Below, piece by piece: positions 1-5,233 of a DNA stretch of 7,295 nt (position 1 is its first letter; the number at the start of each line of letters is the position of its first letter). The stretch lies in the NCBI GenBank assembly GCA_003225595.1, contig QIAR01000250.1:1850-9144 (forward strand), read 5' to 3'. This stretch comes from Acidobacteriota bacterium (GTDB lineage: Bacteria; Acidobacteriota; Terriglobia; Terriglobales; Acidobacteriaceae). The position numbers and the translations under genes were made by a program. The notes beneath the pieces are model-generated. The model had not been told where the DNA came from, made no database searches, and was given only the letters and a program-made list of their open reading frames with translations.

Positions 1-555
1 CACACCTGCGGCGCCGGCAATTTCAGATCTGACATCCAGCCTTTCAGCTTCCGTCAATTTTGACGAACCTTTCTTCTCCCCACCAACTCGCTGGTTCGCC
101 CTCGCTTTCTCTTTGAACCAAGGTTCAAGTTCCAGTGCTAGGAGTACGCGGCTAAAGTCGTTCAGGCCGTTCGATCGGCGATGCCTCTGGAGTAGCCAAT
201 GAAGAGCTTCCGCCTCGGTCAGCTCGTATTCGATACATCGCAGCGTCTGACGACCTTGTAGTCGAGCCAGCTCCCATCGAGCATGGCCATCAATAATCGT
301 GCCGTCTTGCGTGATCACGAGCGGCTCTTGGAACGCGAGGTCACCTCGTTCAGCGAGTGCGGACAATTTGCAAGCTGGAACTGCGAGATGATGCCGAACG
401 GAACTTGGATGCGGGTGGAGTTCGCCCAGACGACAGGTTACGAGCTGGCCATAATTGTGGTGTCGCCCAGGTTCGCTAAAACCAGGTGGAAGTGACTTGT
501 TAATCGTTCTAGCGGACACCCCTGGCTCTTCATTCCTGCTGGTGAGGAACTCCAT
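1..555 (-). CDS. ParB/Srx-fold DNA-binding-like protein, 3' end cut by window edge
   Basis: Read on the minus strand, 185 codons stay open from ATG at 553-555 to the window's left edge, so the C-terminus is missing. Residues 38-110 look like a ParB/sulfiredoxin-fold N-terminal domain: a LGELHPHP segment at 43-50, then PLVITQDGTIIDGHARWELA at 78-97, where GHAR (90-93) matches the GHRR-type nucleotide-binding motif of ParB. Residues 166-185 (KLTEAERLDVRSEIAGAAGV) look like the lead-in to a helix-turn-helix. The ATG at 555 is preferred because AGGAG at 564-568 lies 8 nt upstream. An in-frame ATG at 616-618 inside the left repeat would add 21 residues (MKTERFEDFHS...) but lacks an obvious ribosome binding site. 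No ParA partner is visible, so this is probably a stand-alone ParB-like regulator or nuclease-type protein of an accessory region rather than a chromosome partition factor. Role unproven. Confidence 0.8.
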   Translation of the reverse strand, partial: MEFLTSRNEEPGVSARTINKSLPPGFSEPGRHHNYGQLVTCRLGELHPHPSSVRHHLAVPACKLSALAERGDLAFQEPLVITQDGTIIDGHARWELARLQGRQTLRCIEYELTEAEALHWLLQRHRRSNGLNDFSRVLLALELEPWFKEKARANQRVGGEKKGSSKLTEAERLDVRSEIAGAAGV

Positions 556-585
556 GATCAGATCTCCTGAACTGGAGGGAGGCCG

Positions 586-693
586 CGAGTGGAAATCCTC
601 AAACCGTTCAGTTTTCATGCGGCGCATAGGTGGTAAAAGTTTTACTCGCGAGGTGCGAGTTGCGCGAGTAGAGGAGGGGAGTGATCGAATCAA
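586..693 (-). repeat. Left copy of 108-bp inverted repeat
   Basis: This segment aligns without gaps to the reverse complement of 3653-3760, with about 20 mismatches by hand count (roughly 81% identity). Most differences cluster in an 18-bp stretch at 622-639. On the minus strand it encodes the end of a reading frame (DSITPLLYSRNSHLASKT...PHEN, stop at 608-610), and an ATG at 616-618 overlaps that stop region and opens the frame of the ParB-like gene. It therefore has the form of a gene-to-gene junction. No gene body homologous to the other copy continues past 693. Confidence 0.8.
641..672. repeat. Hairpin inside left repeat
   Basis: Arms TTTACTCGCG (641-650) and CGCGAGTAGA (663-672) pair over ten positions, with one G-T wobble on one strand, around a 12-nt loop. 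The same stem with the same loop length occurs in the right repeat at 3674-3705. No T-run follows, so it is not a typical rho-independent terminator. It could be a recombination or protein-binding site, or only a by-product of the coding repeat. Confidence 0.6.
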
Positions 694-803
694 TAAGGCC
701 GCATTTCCCCGCGCGGCTCTGGTGATGGCTATGTCCCCGCACCGAACCCAAGTTTGTGCGGCCGAGGAGTGATGCTCGTACCTTTTGGGGCGATCGCTGC
801 CTT

Positions 804-823
804 GAACGAATTTCCTTTCGTTC
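804..823. repeat. Short palindrome upstream of the two-gene module
   Basis: GAACGAA (804-810) and TTCGTTC (817-823) form a perfect 7-bp inverted repeat around tttcct, 123 bp before the start of the 268-aa gene. The 253-bp stretch 694-946 holds no convincing gene, and I could not identify a well-spaced -35/-10 pair in it. The palindrome is the only candidate operator I see there. A 14-base symmetry can arise by chance. Confidence 0.3.
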
Positions 824-946
824 TTGGTCGGATATAGCATGTGGTTTCCGGTCTTCCACTCTGCTGCGACGTGCGATTCTGGTTGTCACTAGTTCGCGGC
901 ATGGGAACACCGCAGACTTGAGCTTCTTAGCATCGCGGAGTCTGCC

Positions 947-1753
947 ATGGGACATACCCGGCTGGGCGCAATTCCAAAAACACGCAAGTGGAATGAACTG
1001 GTCGAGCAGGTTGCGGGGTTGGGCCTGACCGGCAATGTTACTGCCGCGGCAGCCAGTATAGATGCGATTGCAGCGCAGACACTGGATGCGGCACAGAAAG
1101 GCTTGGACAGAGCGGCCGAAGACTCCGGCGTCTGCTACACGTTTTACCTGATAACGCAGCTGGCCCTCGCCTCGCGCACATCTGACTGGGAGGTTGCGCT
1201 CGGGGAACACGGCATCCGCCTGTCGCGCGTGAGCAGCGTTTTCGACTTCACCTCCGAGGTGCAGGATGCAATCGACCGATACATCAGTCAGAATCCATTC
1301 GGCGCGACAGACCTAAGCGAGATCGCTCAGCAATCAGCTGGTGAAGCGATTTCGAGCCTCGCGGGTTCGCGAACCGCCAGTCTGTTCGGTGGCAGTAGCG
1401 CCGACGTACAAAAGGCCATCCGCTCGCTTTCGACCAAGAAAGGATTTGGCGAGTTGGGGCAACGCTTCTTCGGGAGATTCGTTGCGCGATTCCTCAACTT
1501 CTATCTCAGTCGCGTAACGGCAGCGACTCTCGGCAGCCCGCGGCTGAAGGATTTGGGCGATGTTGCGGAGTTTAACGACGCTCTTCGAACGCACTGCGAT
1601 CAGAGCGCACGAGTTGTCCGAGATTTCTGCGGGGAGTGGTACTCGAAGACGGAATATCAGAAGGGAATCAATCTTGAGAACACATCGAGATTTGTAGCGG
1701 TCGCTCTGAGAAAGCTGAGGAGCGAACTTGAGCAGCAGAGGGCGGGCTTATGA
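947..1753 (+). CDS. Uncharacterised 268-aa partner of QueC-like protein
   Basis: I do not recognise a named family. The start ATG at 947 has GGAG at 937-940, 6 nt upstream. The protein starts MGHTRLGAIPKTRKWNELVE and looks almost wholly alpha-helical: Ala-rich helices at about 30-60, a hydrophobic/aromatic stretch GVCYTFYLITQLALA (61-75), and a basic-aromatic segment FGELGQRFFGRFVARFLNFY (167-186). The last ~25 residues are charged and helical. There is no signal peptide, clear membrane span, nucleotide-binding loop or cysteine cluster. Its TGA overlaps the ATG of the QueC-like gene as ATGA, so the two are very probably translated in a coupled way and act together. By position it corresponds to QatB beside QatC in Qat systems, but I cannot establish homology. 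The Gly at position 2 favours Met removal and a free N-terminal Gly, which matters if the neighbour modifies protein N-termini (hypothesis). Confidence 0.85.
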   Translation: MGHTRLGAIPKTRKWNELVEQVAGLGLTGNVTAAAASIDAIAAQTLDAAQKGLDRAAEDSGVCYTFYLITQLALASRTSDWEVALGEHGIRLSRVSSVFDFTSEVQDAIDRYISQNPFGATDLSEIAQQSAGEAISSLAGSRTASLFGGSSADVQKAIRSLSTKKGFGELGQRFFGRFVARFLNFYLSRVTAATLGSPRLKDLGDVAEFNDALRTHCDQSARVVRDFCGEWYSKTEYQKGINLENTSRFVAVALRKLRSELEQQRAGL

Positions 1754-3738
1754 TCGCCGCCCGGCTGTTTGCATGCAGCGGTGCAAAAATCGCCGCCGCC
1801 GATCCAGTAGCCGCAGGAAGACTCCGGATCGAACTTGACTCTGTCGGGAACAAGCCTAACGTACACATTCGGTTCGAGAATGTGGCCAGAATCTTCCACC
1901 AGCACCTCTCTCCCCGGCTGGTTGACCTTCTTGAGATCGCTTCCTACGTTTACGGCGCGGACTGCGCTACCAGCCGAGGAAAGGGGTGGATGGATGATGC
2001 AAGCACGGAGCCGTGGGGGCGCGACCTTGCTTTTGTCATTCCCGTAAGGGAGCCTGCCTTCTGGAATTCAGCGGGAATCAGCTCTTTGATGACAGAAGTG
2101 CTGAGTTTTCTGTCGAACGACAAGTATTCCTTTACGTTCGTGCCCTTGGAGCACGACCGCTCATATCAACAACAATACTTCGAATTCGGTGACCTGGAAG
2201 ACTGGCCTTTCTACGGCCCGGAGAAGGTGCTCATGTTTTCGGGAGGGTTAGACTCACTCGCCGGCGCGGTGGAAACCGCGAGGAGCGGTGAAAGATTAGT
2301 CTTAGTGAGCCACCGGCCAGTCTCAACGGTGGATTCCCGCCAGCGAAGGCTTTTTAGTGAGTTGCGAAAGGAATTTCCTGACCAAATAATTCACATTCCG
2401 GTTTGGATCAACAAGGCTGAGGAACTGGGGCGGCGAGAGCCTACCCAACGCACACGTTCATTCTTGTACTCGGCGCTGGGCACGGTTGTCGCCGAGTCTG
2501 TTCAGGCTGGTGGGGTTCGATTTTTTGAGAACGGCATTGTTAGTTTGAACCTACCCGTCGCCGACGAGGTACTCCGGGCACGCGCCTCGCGCACCACCCA
2601 TCCTGTAGCCCTTCACCTTCTGGAGGACTTATGCAGCGCGGTCACAGCGCGCGATTTCGCGGTTGATAACCCATACCTGTTCAAGACGAAGATGGACGTG
2701 GCTACGATCCTCTCAACACATAAAGCCGCGCACTTGATTCCTCACACTTGCTCATGTGCCCATTCGATGTTTAAGCGTAAGACCCAAGGGCATTGTGGCC
2801 GTTGCAGCCAGTGTATTGACCGTAGATTTGCTATCACGGCAGCAGGTCTTCTGGCCTACGATTCCGAAGCGGATTACGTTTCCGACGTCTTCGTGGGACC
2901 ACGCAAAGAGGGCCCGGAGAAGAACATGGCGGTGGACTACGCTCGCCATGGAATTGAGCTATGGCGGCGGTCGGAGTCAGAGTTGGCGACGCTTTTCAAT
3001 GCCGAACTCACTCGGGCGGTTCGCTATGAGCCAAAGCGCAGCGAAGCCGCCGAAAGATTGATTTCCATGCACAAACGTCATGGAGAGGTCGTGACCCAAG
3101 TTCTACAGCAAAAGATCGTCGAACACGCCCCGAAACTGGTCGAGGGAACTATCGACGATACCTCGCTGTTGGCGCTGGTAATTGGGAAGAAGCATCTCGA
3201 ATACCGAGGTCAGCTGGCGCCTGAGTCAAAGCAATACGAGCAGTTGGGGACAGCGAAGAGTCAGACCGGGATGAGATCGACTTTTTTGGTCCCGCCGCAG
3301 AATGCGGCATCGGCAAGTCTGGAGGAAATCATTAAGTCCGTTCTCGCTAAAATCGGCGTCTCAGCGCCAAGACATATGAAAAGGAGAGGGAGGCTAGGAA
3401 AGCGAGAAACTGTGATCTTCGCTGCCATCTTGTCGGAACTGAAAGGCTCCCAGTATTGTGAGTTTCTGCACAAGCACGGAATCAAGCCGAAGTGGTCCGA
3501 CTCCGGCCCTGCCACCTATCCAAGTGGCTACCAGCGCGGTGATCCGTGGCGGAAGAAGATCCAAGATGAGAAAACACGAGCCCGAGAACGCATGGAGCGC
3601 TGCACCGATTCTGACCTTGCAAATGCTCTTATAACCTATCTTCCGGACCAGTTTGATTCGATCAGTCCTCTGCTTTACTCGCGCGACTCGCGCCTCGCGA
3701 GTAAAACTTCTTTCGCCCCAAACACGCATAAAAACTGA
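1750..3738 (+). CDS. QueC-like protein with N- and C-terminal extensions (QatC/Cap9-like candidate)
   Basis: The 662-aa protein carries a QueC-like (7-cyano-7-deazaguanine synthase) core. Visible marks are the PP-loop SGGLDS at 164-169, NPYLFKTK at 307-314 and a zinc site with C334 or C336, C349, C352 and C355 (GHCGRCSQCIDRR). Canonical QueC is about 230 aa and converts carboxy-deazaguanine to preQ0 with ATP and ammonia. Here there is an extra ~155-residue N-terminal domain, a ~150-residue region after the zinc site (about 390-545) and a C-terminal module from about 551, ending in LLYSRDSRLASKT inside the right repeat. No queuosine-pathway genes are nearby, so a specialised role is more likely than preQ0 synthesis. 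Long QueC homologues occur in the antiphage Qat and type IV CBASS systems. The start at 1750 overlaps the preceding stop (ATGA), with a weak GAGGG-type ribosome site upstream. All expected catalytic and zinc residues appear present. The defence role is inferred. Confidence 0.85.
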   Translation: MIAARLFACSGAKIAAADPVAAGRLRIELDSVGNKPNVHIRFENVARIFHQHLSPRLVDLLEIASYVYGADCATSRGKGWMDDASTEPWGRDLAFVIPVREPAFWNSAGISSLMTEVLSFLSNDKYSFTFVPLEHDRSYQQQYFEFGDLEDWPFYGPEKVLMFSGGLDSLAGAVETARSGERLVLVSHRPVSTVDSRQRRLFSELRKEFPDQIIHIPVWINKAEELGRREPTQRTRSFLYSALGTVVAESVQAGGVRFFENGIVSLNLPVADEVLRARASRTTHPVALHLLEDLCSAVTARDFAVDNPYLFKTKMDVATILSTHKAAHLIPHTCSCAHSMFKRKTQGHCGRCSQCIDRRFAITAAGLLAYDSEADYVSDVFVGPRKEGPEKNMAVDYARHGIELWRRSESELATLFNAELTRAVRYEPKRSEAAERLISMHKRHGEVVTQVLQQKIVEHAPKLVEGTIDDTSLLALVIGKKHLEYRGQLAPESKQYEQLGTAKSQTGMRSTFLVPPQNAASASLEEIIKSVLAKIGVSAPRHMKRRGRLGKRETVIFAAILSELKGSQYCEFLHKHGIKPKWSDSGPATYPSGYQRGDPWRKKIQDEKTRARERMERCTDSDLANALITYLPDQFDSISPLLYSRDSRLASKTSFAPNTHKN

Positions 3739-3760
3739 ACGGTTCGAGGTTTTCCACTCG
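3653..3760 (+). repeat. Right copy of 108-bp inverted repeat
   Basis: This is the inverted partner of 586-693. The 662-aa gene ends inside it: the final ~28 residues (DSISPLLYSRDSRLASKT...HKN) and the TGA at 3736-3738 lie in the repeat, at the same alignment position as the stop in the left copy. The codon that is ATG in the left copy (ParB-like frame) is ATA here. The KTERFEVFHS frame continues only into unrelated sequence and stops at 3835, so no intact ParB-like gene follows on this side. Confidence 0.8.
3674..3705. repeat. Hairpin inside right repeat
   Basis: TTTACTCGCG (3674-3683) and CGCGAGTAAA (3696-3705) are perfect 10-bp complementary arms around a 12-nt loop. The hairpin lies within the last codons of the QueC-like gene. 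No T-tract follows, so termination of the simple intrinsic type is unlikely. It matches the hairpin at 641-672 in the other repeat. Confidence 0.65.
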
Positions 3761-3831
3761 CTCTGTCTGAGCACTGCGTTGCGTAGGAGCTACTCTGCTG
3801 CCAAGATCACTCCGATTCAGGAGGGGCGGAT

Positions 3832-3885
3832 TTGAGGTTGCTCATCGGCGGAAATACGCTTTCCAATTTGAGTTTGCGTAGATGA
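3832..3885 (+). CDS. Possible 17-codon leader ORF upstream of HTH gene
   Basis: A TTG at 3832-3834 follows a strong AGGAGG at 3819-3824 with 7-nt spacing. It opens a 17-codon frame (MRLLIGGNTLSNLSLRR) whose TGA at 3883-3885 overlaps the ATG of the HTH gene at 3882 (ATGA). The HTH gene has no clear ribosome site of its own, and an in-frame TAG sits directly before its ATG, so this leader could deliver ribosomes to it by coupling. It is very short and uses a TTG start, so it may be chance. Confidence 0.35.
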   Translation: MRLLIGGNTLSNLSLRR

Positions 3886-4097
3886 CACAGCTCCTGACAA
3901 CCCGCGAAGCTTCAGATGTGCTGCACATTCCCATCGGCACACTGCGGAGTTGGCGTTTTCTAGGCAAAGGACCCCCGTGGGTGAAAATTGAAGGCGCTGT
4001 AAGGTATGATGCTGCGGAACTCCAGAAGTACATAGACGAGAACCGTTGTCTTCCATCCGTCCGGGCAAGATCGGAGGAACTCATTGGCTCTCTATGA
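3882..4097 (+). CDS. Small helix-turn-helix protein, excisionase/AlpA-like
   Basis: This is a 71-aa protein. Residues 4-54 fit the MerR-type/HTH_17 winged helix used by excisionases and AlpA-like regulators: LTTREASDVLHIPIGTLRSW (the turn between the two helices), then the wing GKGPPWVKIEGAVRYDAAEL. The family binds DNA beside integration sites, directs a recombinase toward excision, or regulates its gene. The ATG at 3882 is fixed by an in-frame stop at 3879-3881. The 3' end overlaps the recombinase gene by 14 nt, the usual excisionase-integrase pairing. The last ~17 residues carry the recombinase's ribosome site (GGAGG, 4073-4077) within their coding sequence. Confidence 0.85.
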   Translation: MTQLLTTREASDVLHIPIGTLRSWRFLGKGPPWVKIEGAVRYDAAELQKYIDENRCLPSVRARSEELIGSL

Positions 4098-5097
4098 ACG
4101 CAATGGAATCTGGTACTGCGACGTCACTATCAACAATCGTCGCGTCCGCAGGTCAACCGGGGAATCGAATCAGAAGAAGGCTTTAGCAACCGCGATCGCA
4201 CTGGCAGCGACGGCCGAGAAAGGATTGTTACGGCAGCGAGCTCCCAAACTTTCAGAAGTTGGCGAAGCCTTTATCAAGTGGGTAGATGAAGCAGAAGAGA
4301 ACGGACGCCTCACCAGAAACGGCAGTCGGTACTACCGCAATGGATGGCGCCTGCTGAAACAAACTCCCCTAGCAAAGATGCAAGTCAATCGCATCACGAA
4401 CGATGACGTAAAGGCCTATGGGCCGAAGGGACAGCCCTACTCAGTCAACAACGCGATTCGCACGCTTCGACGGATATTCAGCAAGTGCGAGACTCGCGGG
4501 TTCATTCATAACGCTCCGAAACTGCAGACGGTCACAGAGATTCCTCGGGAGGCTGTCTACAGCAAAGAGCAAGAGAATGAGCTGCTGAGGCTGGCTCCGC
4601 AACCGCTAAGGGATGTGGCTATGATCATCTTTGACGCTGGTATGCGGCCGGAAGAAGTTTTCCGTGTGCGCGTAGCTGACGTCGACCTGATCACCAAATA
4701 CATCCAGGTGGAGCGTGGGAAATCGAAGAAGGCCCGTCGGCGTATTCCGATCAGCGACCGATGCATGGAAATCCTGAAGGCGCGCATCTCAGGCAAGGAG
4801 GCGACCGACTGGCTGTTTCCGTCCAAAAGGGCAAAGAGCGGCCATATTGTCACGGTCGAGAAGCAGTTCTTAAAGGTACGTGAGCAGATGAAACTGGACG
4901 AGCGCTGGGTGCTGTATTCCGCCCGGCACACGTTTGGCACCTACGCGGCTGGCTGCGGCAACGTGAAAGCCGCGGGAGACGCCTTGGGCCACAGTGACGC
5001 GACCACAACGTTCCGCTATCAGCACCCGGGCTTGGAAGCAATCCGGGACATCATCAACCGAAAGAACGCAGAGCAGGGAACTGGCGCAGTGAATTGA
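4084..5097 (+). CDS. Tyrosine recombinase/integrase, 337 aa
   Basis: This is a phage-integrase-family tyrosine recombinase. Residues 1-50 (MALYERNGIWYCDVTINNRR onward) resemble an arm-type DNA-binding domain, about 55-140 the core-binding SAM-like domain, and about 155-325 the catalytic domain. Catalytic residues seen are R188 (DAGMRPEEV), Lys in the 213-216 beta-hairpin (GKSKK), R281 (YSARHTF), H303 (LGHSD) and nucleophile Y312 (FRYQHP). The His usually three residues before the second Arg is Tyr278, a variant tolerated in this family as far as I recall. The start is TTG at 4084 with GGAGG 6 nt upstream. It is translated with the overlapping HTH gene. It ends 62 bp before tRNA-Gln and points toward it. 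It may mobilise the region to its left, including the repeat-bounded module, but its own att site is not evident. Confidence 0.92.
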   Translation: MALYERNGIWYCDVTINNRRVRRSTGESNQKKALATAIALAATAEKGLLRQRAPKLSEVGEAFIKWVDEAEENGRLTRNGSRYYRNGWRLLKQTPLAKMQVNRITNDDVKAYGPKGQPYSVNNAIRTLRRIFSKCETRGFIHNAPKLQTVTEIPREAVYSKEQENELLRLAPQPLRDVAMIIFDAGMRPEEVFRVRVADVDLITKYIQVERGKSKKARRRIPISDRCMEILKARISGKEATDWLFPSKRAKSGHIVTVEKQFLKVREQMKLDERWVLYSARHTFGTYAAGCGNVKAAGDALGHSDATTTFRYQHPGLEAIRDIINRKNAEQGTGAVN

Positions 5098-5122
5098 ATG
5101 GCACATTGGCGTCACACTGCTT

Positions 5123-5151
5123 TTGACTGAAATGCTAAGCTACTGGATAAT
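5123..5151 (+). promoter_or_regulatory. Sigma70-type promoter of tRNA-Gln
   Basis: TTGACT (5123-5128) and GATAAT (5146-5151) are separated by exactly 17 bp. They place a transcription start at about 5158, right at the tRNA 5' end (5160). Each hexamer has one mismatch to consensus. The position fits a strong stable-RNA promoter kept intact despite insertions on both sides. Confidence 0.7.
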
Positions 5152-5159
5152 TAGGGCAT

Positions 5160-5233
5160 TGCCCCCTCGTTCAACGGCAGGACAGCTGACTCTGGATCAG
5201 CATATCGGGGTTCGAATCCCTGGGGGGCAGCCA
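5160..5233 (+). tRNA. tRNA-Gln (anticodon CUG)
   Basis: This is a 74-nt cloverleaf. The acceptor stem TGCCCCC (5160-5166) pairs perfectly with GGGGGCA (5223-5229), followed by discriminator G and an encoded CCA (5231-5233). The D stem is GTT/GAC. The anticodon stem GCTGA/TCAGC has loop CTCTGGA, giving anticodon CTG at 5192-5194, which reads CAG. The T arm has the standard TTCGAAT loop. It should be a functional tRNA. Its 3' half is overlapped by the convergent integrase gene, as expected for a tRNA used as an integration site. Confidence 0.95.

Noticed and set aside
283..495. 70-codon plus-strand reading frame
   Set aside because: It is antisense to the ParB-like gene, whose motifs and ribosome site are clear.
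608..1210. 200-codon minus-strand reading frame
   Set aside because: It runs antisense through the well-supported 268-aa gene and its upstream region. Only its last ~28 codons, in the repeat, resemble a real protein tail; no matching upstream domain is present.
3674..3705. Rho-independent terminator of the QueC-like gene
   Set aside because: The stem is strong, but it lies before the stop codon and is followed by acttctttcgcccc rather than a T-run.
3653..3760. Integron attC site
   Set aside because: The palindromic repeat after a gene suggested this, but I see no paired RYYYAAC/GTTRRRY boxes in attC arrangement, no integron-type integrase motif, and the copies are inverted rather than in tandem.
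3653..3835. 60-codon plus-strand frame reading through the right repeat
   Set aside because: It overlaps the end of the QueC-like gene in another frame. Only its KTERFEVFHS part echoes the ParB-like start; the rest is unrelated and short, so it is at most a remnant.
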